DNA of 42,745 nucleotides from a virus, in the IMG/VR virus record IMGVR_UViG_3300044613_002301, positions 1 to 42,745 of that record; one strand, 5' to 3'. The position numbers and the translations under genes are program-made. The notes beneath the pieces were generated by a model. The model was not told the DNA's origin. It did no database searches and saw only the letters and a program-made list of their open reading frames with translations. Numbering within the stretch: the stretch's first letter is position 1; each line of letters starts with the position of its first letter. Below, in pieces: positions 14,825 to 21,206 of this stretch.

Positions 14825-15130
14825 ATGAGCGAGACGAATGAGGCTTCGGTGCAATCCATTGTTCGTCGTCCGTGGGATTTTGTGTGCAAGTGGTACGGAG
14901 TGGATGAGATTCACGATTTCATTACACGGTCACGACTATTGCGGTCAGTCGGTGATTTACCGCAAGTTCCAGAGGACGTTTATAGTAGAGAGTTTGCCGA
15001 GTTTCTGACCGAGCAGTATAGGCTTGCGATGCGAAAGGGTGCGGAGTTGGCTGTTGCGGAAATGAGGTCGATGCCATGCGTCCACGATCTTGTGAAACAG
15101 CACAATGAAAATACGACGACTGAGTTTTAG
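14825..15130 (+). CDS. Unknown small protein of the accessory island
   Basis: A 101-residue protein whose N-terminus (MSETNEASVQSIVRRP) is shared with the preceding gene. The body (WDFVCKWYGVDEIHDFITRS ... LTEQYRLAMRKGAELAVAEM) is mainly helical and different. The start is fixed by the duplicated leader. It has no recognisable catalytic motif. The next leader begins 2 bp after its stop. Confidence 0.6.
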   Translation: MSETNEASVQSIVRRPWDFVCKWYGVDEIHDFITRSRLLRSVGDLPQVPEDVYSREFAEFLTEQYRLAMRKGAELAVAEMRSMPCVHDLVKQHNENTTTEF

Positions 15131-15132
15131 TC

Positions 15133-15162
15133 AGACGAACGCACAGGATAACCCAGTGCGAG
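15133..15162 (+). promoter_or_regulatory. Hairpin leader element, copy 3
   Basis: These 30 bp are identical to 15533-15562, exactly 400 bp away. CGCAC and GTGCG form a 5-bp stem around an AGGATAACCCA loop, followed by GAGGAG as ribosome site for the ATG at 15171. The first ten bases (AGACGAACGC) are shared with copies 1 and 2. Confidence 0.75.
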
Positions 15163-15170
15163 GAGTAAAC

Positions 15171-15401
15171 ATGGACAACGAAAAACAACAGACCGAGCAC
15201 TTGGGTTCATCCGATTGTTCGTCGGATGATTGGGATTCCTCGGATGACGACGTCATTGACACCGAGTGTGACCATTGCGGAGAAATGAAGCGATGTTGTC
15301 TAACAAACGATCCGTATATGAGAGAAATACATCCAGAAGAGGAAAATCCGGAGTCGTACTGGTGTTATCAATGTTGGGACATCCGACACGGAGACATATA
15401 G
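15171..15401 (+). CDS. Small acidic zinc-ribbon protein, paralog of the 5371 product
   Basis: A 76-residue protein. Residues 1-20 carry the island N-terminal motif (TEHLGSSDCSS), encoded by DNA identical to that of the 15577 gene over 32 bp (15194-15225 versus 15594-15625). An acidic Ser/Asp run follows, then two Cys pairs (ECDHCGEMKRC, YWCYQCWDIRHGD) separated by DPYMREIHPEEE. The C-terminal 50 residues match the cassette protein at 5371. It is therefore a chimera of the island N-terminus and the zinc-ribbon body. Zinc binding is likely; function is unknown. Confidence 0.7.
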   Translation: MDNEKQQTEHLGSSDCSSDDWDSSDDDVIDTECDHCGEMKRCCLTNDPYMREIHPEEENPESYWCYQCWDIRHGDI

Positions 15402-15408
15402 ACACAAC

Positions 15409-15529
15409 CGATCGGCGGCGTGATGGGAACACGCGACCCGTGGCGATGGCGACTAGGGGCCACACACGGCGATAAAACGAAAGCGAGTTGCGCATAGCTT
15501 GCTAGCAGGTTCGAATCCTGTCCGATCGA
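15409..15529 (+). ncRNA. tRNA-like element 2 (121 nt, abnormal anticodon region)
   Basis: CGATCGG (15409-15415) pairs perfectly with CCGATCG (15522-15528), followed by A. The D stem is GCGT/ACGC (15418-15421, 15431-15434), the same as in element 1. The T arm is textbook: GCAGG, loop TTCGAAT, CCTGT (15505-15521), abutting the acceptor. Between D and T arms are 70 nt instead of about 22-45. They include a 5-bp stem GTGGC/GCCAC with a 14-nt loop where the anticodon arm should be, and a variable-arm-like stem GCGAG/CTTGC (15483-15502). No anticodon can be assigned. Leader copy 4 starts 3 nt after it, as in element 1. Confidence 0.65.
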
Positions 15530-15532
15530 TTA

Positions 15533-15562
15533 AGACGAACGCACAGGATAACCCAGTGCGAG
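15533..15562 (+). promoter_or_regulatory. Hairpin leader element, copy 4
   Basis: Identical over 30 bp to 15133-15162, with the same CGCAC/GTGCG stem. It lies 3 nt after tRNA-like element 2 and before the ATG at 15577; GAAAGGAAAA serves as ribosome site. Confidence 0.75.
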
Positions 15563-15576
15563 AAAGGAAAACGACA

Positions 15577-15849
15577 ATGGCAGAAGACAGTAACGAGCAC
15601 TTGGGTTCATCCGATTGTTCGTCGGGGAATTTTGAACACATTGAAGTCCGTCCGCCGGATTGGGTGCTGAACGCAATTTCCGAGCGATGCGTCACGCATC
15701 ACAACGCTTGCGATTGTAGGGAGTATCGGTTTGCAAAGATGCAGCAAGCTTTGATTCGAATCATGATTTGGGCAGAGCATGACGCTATCAGTGGGGAAAA
15801 AGCTATGGAACACATTTCTAGGAAGTGCCATGAAGCACTAGAGGACTAG
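15577..15849 (+). CDS. Unknown small protein of the accessory island
   Basis: A 90-residue protein. It starts with the shared motif (NEHLGSSDCSS) and then has its own body: PPDWVLNAISERC, HHNACDCREYRF, and a helical C-terminus (IRIMIWAEHDAISGEKAMEH). The HHNACDC segment may bind a metal. The start is supported by the leader and the aligned N-terminus of the 15171 gene. I do not recognise the family. Confidence 0.6.
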   Translation: MAEDSNEHLGSSDCSSGNFEHIEVRPPDWVLNAISERCVTHHNACDCREYRFAKMQQALIRIMIWAEHDAISGEKAMEHISRKCHEALED

Positions 15850-15960
15850 AAATCAAAACGTATTATTACCTTGGCACGGGTGGGGTGTATCTTTTACTTG
15901 GAGGCCCCGAATGTGCTGGTGAGCGAAGAGTGCCGGGTTCCCATTGACCCTAACCTTCGA
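15850..15960. other. Gap with no gene seen
   Basis: The 208-bp gap between the 15577 and 16058 genes holds no open frame I trust. This first part has no clear signal; the second part holds a candidate promoter and a terminator, listed separately. Confidence 0.4.
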
Positions 15961-15966
15961 TATAAT
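15961..15966 (+). promoter_or_regulatory. Candidate -10 box upstream of the secreted-protein gene
   Basis: TATAAT at 15961-15966 is a perfect -10 consensus. No good -35 box lies 16-18 bp upstream, so an activator or another sigma factor may be needed. A 6-bp inverted repeat, TGTCCG/CGGACA, begins just downstream near the expected transcription start. Confidence 0.35.
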
Positions 15967-16002
15967 GGTGTCCGTTCTCCTTTCGGACAGCCGTTATTGA
16001 CA

Positions 16003-16028
16003 GCCGGGAAAGACCGGCATTTTTCTTT
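16003..16028 (+). terminator. Rho-independent terminator or attenuator
   Basis: GCCGGgaaagaCCGGC (16003-16018) is followed by ATTTTTCTTT, the form of an intrinsic terminator. It lies between the -10 box at 15961 and the gene at 16058, so it may end transcripts of the island or attenuate a short leader RNA. Confidence 0.6.
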
Positions 16029-16057
16029 CCTTTAGCCCTATAGAAAGGGACTACGGT

Positions 16058-16309
16058 ATGAAGAGGTTTATTTGGAGTGTTGTTTTGGTGCTTAGTGCCT
16101 CGCTCGGAGCGCAGGCACAGGATTGCCAGAACGGAAAATGCGTGCTTCCACGGGTTCAATCAGCCGTATCTGCTACCGCAGAAAAAGCTGTAAAACTTGT
16201 GGAAATCCCTGTGAAAGCGACTGCACAAGTGGCTCAGAAGTCTGTAAGATTTGTTGCAAGACCCGCCCGCAAGTTCGGCACAGTGTTTCGCAGGGTCCGC
16301 TGTCGGTAG
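16058..16309 (+). CDS. Small basic exported protein with signal peptide
   Basis: An 83-residue protein. Residues 1-20 (MKRFIWSVVLVLSASLGAQA) form a clear Sec signal peptide, with likely cleavage after AQA. The mature part starts QDCQNGKCVLP, so two Cys could form a disulfide outside the cytoplasm, and continues as a basic helix rich in Ala, Val, Lys and Arg (VQSAVSATAEKAVKLVEIPV). It ends RRVRCR. The CQNGxC opening after the signal is a style I know from many planctomycete proteins. An exported phage protein this small could modify the envelope or affect superinfection, which is inference only. AAAGGG precedes the ATG. Confidence 0.65.
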   Translation: MKRFIWSVVLVLSASLGAQAQDCQNGKCVLPRVQSAVSATAEKAVKLVEIPVKATAQVAQKSVRFVARPARKFGTVFRRVRCR

Positions 16310-16318
16310 AACGATACT

Positions 16319-16393
16319 TCCCCTATAGTTTAATCCAGGAAAAACGCGGCACGATTCGTGGCCGATTTGATGGTTCAACTCCATCTAGGGGAA
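16319..16393 (+). ncRNA. tRNA-like element 3 (75 nt, normal length, poor anticodon arm)
   Basis: TCCCCTA (16319-16325) pairs with TAGGGGA (16386-16392), with discriminator A at 16393. T8 and A9 are present. The D arm is GTTT/AAAC with loop AATCCAGGAA, including the GG pair. The variable loop is 5 nt. The T arm is GATGG, TTCAACT, CCATC (16369-16385), with every T-loop signature base. The anticodon arm (16347-16363) has two mismatched pairs, and the loop CGATTCG lacks U33; a one-base shift gives ACGATTC with one G-G mismatch. No CCA is encoded. It could be a decayed or highly unusual tRNA. Confidence 0.6.
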
Positions 16394-16414
16394 CTTAATT
16401 CAGGAGGGTAATCA

Positions 16415-16969
16415 ATGATTATTTACTTAGACGTAGACGGGGTTCTCGCAGACTGGGTGACAGGGATTCAGGTTTCAGCGGAAATCGATCCTTCTGTCTG
16501 GGATACCGTGGGCCACGGTTTACTACCCACGGAACATCAAGCAAAGCTAGATGCGGTAATGAGTACACAGTCATTTTGGACTGGGCTAGCATTGTATCCC
16601 TGGGCAAATGATCTTGTGGACTGGGCATCGACTTGGGGAAAGGTAGTGTTTTGCACACAGCCGTTTAGCTCGCCAGAGTGCTTACATGGTAAGTACCAGT
16701 GGCTAAACGATCACTTCGGGGCCACGATGGAGAACATCGTGTTCATCAAGCAAAAATGGCTACTCGCACATCCGACTTGCCTTTTGCTGGATGACAACGT
16801 CGAGAACTGTAACCGGTTTCAGTGGCGAGGCGGTCATTCGATTGTCTTCCCACAACCCTGGAACAGTGCGGGCATCCCATTGCATGATTCCGAGATGCGT
16901 GAAAAATCCCTGGAACAAATCAGAACATCTATTCGTAACATCTCTAGCATTGTCAGGTGGTATCAATGA
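16415..16969 (+). CDS. HAD-family 5'(3')-deoxyribonucleotidase-like phosphatase
   Basis: A 184-residue protein that starts with the HAD nucleophile motif YLDVDGVLADW (residues 4-14; DxDG with both Asp). Motif II is VVFCTQPFS (Thr in place), a Lys lies near FIKQKWLL, and the acidic motif is LLLDDNVENC. The fold and length fit the phage and bacterial NT5C-like nucleotidases that remove phosphate from dNMPs. It could adjust nucleotide pools alongside the dNMP kinase. AGGAGGG precedes the ATG. The stop overlaps the RecA-like start (ATGA). Confidence 0.75.
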   Translation: MIIYLDVDGVLADWVTGIQVSAEIDPSVWDTVGHGLLPTEHQAKLDAVMSTQSFWTGLALYPWANDLVDWASTWGKVVFCTQPFSSPECLHGKYQWLNDHFGATMENIVFIKQKWLLAHPTCLLLDDNVENCNRFQWRGGHSIVFPQPWNSAGIPLHDSEMREKSLEQIRTSIRNISSIVRWYQ

Positions 16970-18030
16970 AAAAAGCAATGAAGACATTGGAAGAAGGCGC
17001 GAAACCAAAAGAAGCATCTCGCTTGTACTTGAGCCTCGGGTGTCCTTTACTTAACCTTGCCGTATCGGGCGACTGGCGTAAAGGAATGATTGCAGGGACA
17101 TACTGCTTTTATGTCGGGGACTCATCCAGTGGGAAGACGCTCGCGACCTTGAGTATGCTCGCAGAGGCGGCTAACGACCCGAATTTCGACGAATACGAGT
17201 TGTGGCACATCAACGGCGAAGTGGGGAGCTTCTTTGATTTCGAGGTTTTCTTCGGGAGCAAGGCGGCCAAACGAATACAGGTGATGACACCCTCTAACGG
17301 CCAGCCGATGCTTCTTGAAAAAGTCTATGACTTCCTTGACAAGAAGTTGAGTGAAGGCAAGAAGATCGTAGCGGTCTTGGATTCAATGGATAGCTTTTCT
17401 ACGGAATCCCGGGAAGAGCTTATTCAGGAAAACGCAAAGCGCCGGGAGCAGGGTAAAGATACCCAGGGGTCTTACGGTGACGGCAAGGCCAAACTGAACT
17501 CTGAGCGTCTCCCCAGACTTGTTCAAGGAATTGAGCAGTCTGGCAGCATCGTAGTCTCGATATCTCAGACCCGGGACAACATCGGCGGCGGTCCTTATGC
17601 CCCCGCTAAAACGCGATCCGGGGGCCACGCCATCAAGTTCTACGCCAGTCTTGAAATCTGGACATCCCCTGGGAAAGTCATTACCAAGGAATACAAAGGT
17701 AAAGACCGGACCATTGGCATTAAACCGGTCTTTCGGATTAAGAAAAACCGAATCAATGGCAAAGAACGAACTGTGACGATCCCGATTCTACCTGACTTCG
17801 GCATTGATGCTCTTGGTGCGGCGGTCGATTACTTAATCGAAGAAAACGCATGGACAGTGTCAGGAGGCCGAATCGTTAGCGATCTATACGACAAAAGCTA
17901 TCACCGCGAGGTACTGGTCAGCAAAATTGAAGAAGATAATCGGGAAACCGAACTGTTTGACAAGATGCAAGCAGTTTGGGATGACATCGAAAACGCCATT
18001 CGCATTGAAAGAAAGAAGAGGTATTCGTGA
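16966..18030 (+). CDS. RecA/UvsX-like recombinase
   Basis: I use the ATG at 16966, with AGGTGG upstream and an ATGA overlap, giving 354 residues; a GTG three codons earlier is less likely. Walker A is VGDSSSGKTLA (about 50-60). Walker B is IVAVLDSMDSF (about 135-145). A conserved segment IVVSISQTRDNIGG is followed by SGGHAIKFYASLEIW, equivalent to the RecA L2 region. It would form filaments on single-stranded DNA for strand exchange. SSB, UvsY-like, gp46/47-like and resolvase genes in the same operon make a T4-style recombination set. Confidence 0.85.
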   Translation: MKKAMKTLEEGAKPKEASRLYLSLGCPLLNLAVSGDWRKGMIAGTYCFYVGDSSSGKTLATLSMLAEAANDPNFDEYELWHINGEVGSFFDFEVFFGSKAAKRIQVMTPSNGQPMLLEKVYDFLDKKLSEGKKIVAVLDSMDSFSTESREELIQENAKRREQGKDTQGSYGDGKAKLNSERLPRLVQGIEQSGSIVVSISQTRDNIGGGPYAPAKTRSGGHAIKFYASLEIWTSPGKVITKEYKGKDRTIGIKPVFRIKKNRINGKERTVTIPILPDFGIDALGAAVDYLIEENAWTVSGGRIVSDLYDKSYHREVLVSKIEEDNRETELFDKMQAVWDDIENAIRIERKKRYS

Positions 18031-18266
18031 TTATGCAAAGTAATCTGTTGCTTGATGCTGCCGAGGCGTTATCGGAAGCGGTGGACACGCTTGACCATCG
18101 ACTGTCGATCTGTCCTACCCTGCTCTACACTGAGAAGGAGGAGATAAGGAGGCAAGTGCGGAAAGAACTAAGTAAGCTCAGAAGCCACTACAACGAAATG
18201 ACTGAGCAGATTCAACGAATCGACGACCTGCGTAAACAAATTGTAGAAAAGAATACTAATGGCTGA
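18027..18266 (+). CDS. Small coiled-coil protein
   Basis: A protein of 79 residues from GTG at 18027, or 77 from ATG at 18033. The GAAGAGG ribosome site (about 18015-18021) fits the GTG spacing better. It is entirely helical (DAAEALSEAVDTLDHRL ... IRRQVRKELSKLRSHYNEM) with heptad-like hydrophobics. It overlaps both neighbours. No function is assigned. Confidence 0.5.
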   Translation: MIMQSNLLLDAAEALSEAVDTLDHRLSICPTLLYTEKEEIRRQVRKELSKLRSHYNEMTEQIQRIDDLRKQIVEKNTNG

Positions 18267-19089
18267 ACGGTACGCCATCCTAGATATGATGAACCTTGCG
18301 TACCGATCTTGGTATGCTTTGAATTTCACTTACAAAGGAGCCGCGCCACGGCTTGATTTTGTATTTTCCAGCCTTATACGCACATGCAAGAAACTGGAAA
18401 ACGATCTGTGTGCTGACACTATGGTTTTCTGCTTCGACGGTGGTTATGATTTCCGTAAAAGCATCTATCCAGAATACAAGCAAAACCGAAAGACCGAGGA
18501 ACTGAGAGAGGAACTAAAACTCAATCGTCAGTTATTCCATTCGGAAATCGAGTTGCTTCGGAAGTTGCATTTACCGTCAATCGGTGCTGCTAACGTCTTT
18601 TGGGCTAGTGGATTTGAGGCAGACGATCTAATTGCATCCTGTGTCAGAAATTTGGATGCCGCTAAAAAAGTGTACATCGTTTCCACGGACGAGGACTTGT
18701 ACCAGTTGATCGAGGGGACTCGCGTAGTGGTCTACAAACCTAGCACACAAACCGTGTTCTCTGAGGAAGATTTTAGGATGGCGTTTTCTGACTTACCTCC
18801 TTGCCTATACGCGAGTGCCAAGGCATGGGCCGGATGCAGTTCTGACGGCATACCAGGATTGCCCAGGGTCGGCATGAAAACTGCTTGTAAGTTCGTAAAC
18901 GGCCATAACAGAGGGCGAGAAGATTGGTGGGACCATCTCGACATCTACAACCGTAACATACAGCTAGTCAAGCTTCCTGCCCCGGGTACACCGAAATGCG
19001 TTCCTGTCCCACAGGAAACTCCGATAGCCTGGGACGAACTTTTGAAAAACATAGAGAGATCATCCACTCCAAGAGGAATGAAGAAATGA
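18259..19089 (+). CDS. 5'-3' exonuclease / flap endonuclease (FEN)
   Basis: A 276-residue protein with the PIN-like FEN core. It has ILDMMNLAYRSW (first Asp), VFCFDGGYDFRKSIYPEYK (second Asp and the basic helix), FEADDLIASC (Glu-Ala-Asp-Asp pattern), VYIVSTDEDLYQL, and the helix-hairpin-helix segment SSDGIPGLPRVGMKTACKFV. Such enzymes remove RNA primers and 5' flaps. The separate family A polymerase in this phage lacks its own 5' nuclease, so this gene supplies it. It overlaps the coil gene by 8 bp and the next by 4. Confidence 0.9.
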   Translation: MAERYAILDMMNLAYRSWYALNFTYKGAAPRLDFVFSSLIRTCKKLENDLCADTMVFCFDGGYDFRKSIYPEYKQNRKTEELREELKLNRQLFHSEIELLRKLHLPSIGAANVFWASGFEADDLIASCVRNLDAAKKVYIVSTDEDLYQLIEGTRVVVYKPSTQTVFSEEDFRMAFSDLPPCLYASAKAWAGCSSDGIPGLPRVGMKTACKFVNGHNRGREDWWDHLDIYNRNIQLVKLPAPGTPKCVPVPQETPIAWDELLKNIERSSTPRGMKK

Positions 19090-19388
19090 ACAAACGTGAC
19101 AAAGTGCTAAAACGCCGGGATATTTTGCGAAAGGTCCGAAAACAAGAACGCGACCAGCAACTGGCTGATCGTAAGGAATTTGCAAAGGCAAACCCAACAC
19201 CGCGACTGCCCAAGACAAGAAATCGAAGATTTCGGACAAAAATACAGATGGTCGAGAACGAGCAGGCGATACTGATGCAGATGACAGGCCAGCCAGAGAT
19301 ATCGCAAAGTGCGATTCGGTCTGAAATCGACCATTACAAAAATGACCCCGCTGTAAAGGCGGCGGTAGAGAGGCGACGAAATGACTGA
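19086..19388 (+). CDS. Unknown basic protein
   Basis: A 100-residue protein from the ATG at 19086, which overlaps the FEN stop. It is very basic in its first 60 residues (KRRDILRKVRKQERDQQLAD, PRLPKTRNRRFRTK) and ends in a helical segment (SQSAIRSEIDHYKNDPAVKA). It is probably nucleic-acid-binding or structural in the replisome, but I recognise no family. Confidence 0.5.
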   Translation: MNKRDKVLKRRDILRKVRKQERDQQLADRKEFAKANPTPRLPKTRNRRFRTKIQMVENEQAILMQMTGQPEISQSAIRSEIDHYKNDPAVKAAVERRRND

Positions 19389-19692
19389 ACCTAAATTTTT
19401 CAAGATCACAGAGCCAACTGAGGCTGATCTGATTGAACTAGACAACTTGTTGCACAAGGTCATTGAAGGCGAGAAGAACAATCCTCTTGGAGAGTTTTTC
19501 AAGGAAGCCTACGATTTATCAACCGAATCTCCCGAATTTGCGTTGTACTTCTGGCAGTTGGTTGCCGTAGGCATGTTGAAGCAGGTCAAGGATGCGGAGA
19601 ACTATGCGATGCTGGTCACGCAGATGGCTCAAGCCGCATTGGAATCGGTAGGAATGGAAAACCCTATCGAGGCTCAAGAATCCAATGGGTAG
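19381..19692 (+). CDS. Unknown helical protein
   Basis: A 103-residue acidic, helical protein (ADLIELDNLLHKVIEGEKNN, FALYFWQLVAVGMLKQVKDA, MLVTQMAQAALESVGM). It overlaps the preceding gene by 8 bp and the nuclease gene by 8 bp, so it is part of the same transcriptional unit. No motif is recognised. Confidence 0.5.
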   Translation: MTEPKFFKITEPTEADLIELDNLLHKVIEGEKNNPLGEFFKEAYDLSTESPEFALYFWQLVAVGMLKQVKDAENYAMLVTQMAQAALESVGMENPIEAQESNG

Positions 19693-20212
19693 TTCCAAGG
19701 GTTCTGCCTGGGAGCGTGAGTTTGCAGTAATGCTTTCTCTCTGGTGGTCCGAGGGTAAAGAAGACGATTTGTTCTGGCGTGTACTCGGCTCAGGGGGACG
19801 CGCCACTAATCGCGGGAAAAAAGGCAAATCGACGGCTGGCGGCTATGGTGACATAACCGCCACGGATCACCGGGGTCAGGCATTGCTAAACCTCTGTTGC
19901 TTTGAATTGAAAAGAGGATACAACAGTGCAACTGTCCAGGACTTACTAGACAAGCCGAAGAATGCTACTTACGCAAGCTTTCTGGATCAGACTAAGCGAG
20001 CGGCATCTTTGGCGGGTGTTCCCTACTGGTGTCTAGTACACAAACGGGACAGGAGACATGCGTTAGTCCTTACGAACGTCAAAGTCAGACCGGATACCTG
20101 TTGCATACTTACAGATGACTGGCATCCCATAAAACTGATGCGGCTAAAGGACTGGCTGTGTATCGAGACATTGAATTTTTTTAGGTCACTGAACCATGAA
20201 AATAGATCGTAA
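19685..20212 (+). CDS. PD-(D/E)XK nuclease, Holliday-junction-resolvase-like
   Basis: A 175-residue protein with the order seen in archaeal-type resolvases and related phage nucleases: an N-terminal Glu helix (GSAWEREFAVMLSLWW), FWRVLGSGGRATNRGKKGKS, the GGYGDITATD motif with its Asp, then CCFELKRGYNS with the E-x-K pair. A helix after the core (YASFLDQTKRAASLAGVPYW) fits the fold. It should cut branched DNA from recombination or replication. It overlaps the clamp gene by 17 bp. The family is clear, the exact substrate inferred. Confidence 0.75.
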   Translation: MGSSKGSAWEREFAVMLSLWWSEGKEDDLFWRVLGSGGRATNRGKKGKSTAGGYGDITATDHRGQALLNLCCFELKRGYNSATVQDLLDKPKNATYASFLDQTKRAASLAGVPYWCLVHKRDRRHALVLTNVKVRPDTCCILTDDWHPIKLMRLKDWLCIETLNFFRSLNHENRS

Positions 20213-21206
20213 AGAACTGCTTCGCGTTCTCGAATCCTGTCATCCAGGGATCGCCAGAACTGAAAACGTAGAGCAGAGCGATTGTTACACGTTTGTCCCA
20301 GGCGGGGTGAGTACTTACAACGAAGAGATTTGCTGTTTTCATGCAGTGCCTACGCAGTTTAACTGCGCTGTCCCGGCCCGGCCCATCATTGACACTTTGC
20401 GTAAGCTGTCGGAGGACGAGGTTGACATAGAACTTGTCGAAGGACGGCTGATGATTAAGTGCCCCGGGATGCGACGAATCGGGATCACGGTTCATCAAGA
20501 CGTTGTGATGAACTCGGAGAACGTGGAACGTGCCCGGACTTGGATAGACGTACAACCGGCGTTTTCTGACGGTTTGGCTATGGTGGCAGACTGTGCCGCC
20601 AAGGAAGCAGAACAGTTTGCCTGGACATGCGTAGAGATCAGTCCAAAAGGACTGCAAGCCACCGATGGGTATCAGGCAATGCGATACAAGGTTGAGTGCC
20701 CAGTCGAGCGGTCTTTTCTGATACGCCGGGAGTCCTGTACTGCGGTTGCAGGGCTTGGCGTTGCCGCGATCCATATCGGAGACGACTGGTTTGGCATGAA
20801 GACCTATACCGGGTTGGAAGTGTACGTCAGGAAGTACACCGACGAATTCCCCGACTTGTCGGAGGTTTTCAATGCGGAGTGCGTTTCTAGCTTACGCTTC
20901 CCTCCCGGTCTTCTCGACGCTACTCAAAAAGCCCTTCCGTTCTTAGCGGACACTTCTACCGGCAAGCAGATCGTCATCCGGCTAAAGCCCAAGAAGATGA
21001 TGATTCATGCTAGTAATATGAGCGGGTTCTACGAAGAGATTCGAGACATCGATTACGAGGGGCCTTCCCGGTCATTTGCCTTGAACCCCAAGTACATCCA
21101 GAATCTTTTGAAATACGACACCCCTTGCCACCTGGGGCAGAACACGGTAAAGATTCGCGGAGACAACTTCTCCTTGATCGCTAGTCTGGAATCGGCGGTG
21201 ATGTAA
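20196..21206 (+). CDS. DNA polymerase sliding clamp (DnaN-like)
   Basis: A 336-residue protein whose length fits a three-domain beta clamp. The domain-two landmark ISPKGLQATDGYQAMRYKV matches the ATDGHRLA-type motif of DnaN. Repeated sheet-helix patterns (LDATQKALPFLADT, VIRLKPKKMMIHASNMSGF, NTVKIRGDNFSLIASL) fit clamp domains. It would tether the polymerase and is loaded by the gene at 11757. DnaN-type clamps are uncommon among phages that carry gp32/UvsX-like proteins, which makes the replisome mosaic. Confidence 0.75.
   Translation: MKIDRKELLRVLESCHPGIARTENVEQSDCYTFVPGGVSTYNEEICCFHAVPTQFNCAVPARPIIDTLRKLSEDEVDIELVEGRLMIKCPGMRRIGITVHQDVVMNSENVERARTWIDVQPAFSDGLAMVADCAAKEAEQFAWTCVEISPKGLQATDGYQAMRYKVECPVERSFLIRRESCTAVAGLGVAAIHIGDDWFGMKTYTGLEVYVRKYTDEFPDLSEVFNAECVSSLRFPPGLLDATQKALPFLADTSTGKQIVIRLKPKKMMIHASNMSGFYEEIRDIDYEGPSRSFALNPKYIQNLLKYDTPCHLGQNTVKIRGDNFSLIASLESAVM

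Noticed and set aside
14074-14914. Two long minus-strand frames of about 190 residues
   Set aside because: They run through the tRNA-like element and the duplicated leaders and look similar only because of those repeats.
15871-15936. TTGGCAC and GTGCCGG as acceptor stem of a fourth tRNA-like element
   Set aside because: Pairing needs two G-T pairs and there is no T arm before the 3' strand.
15997-16002. TTGACA as -35 box for the 16058 gene
   Set aside because: The expected -10 position reads TTTTTC, and the box directly abuts a terminator stem.
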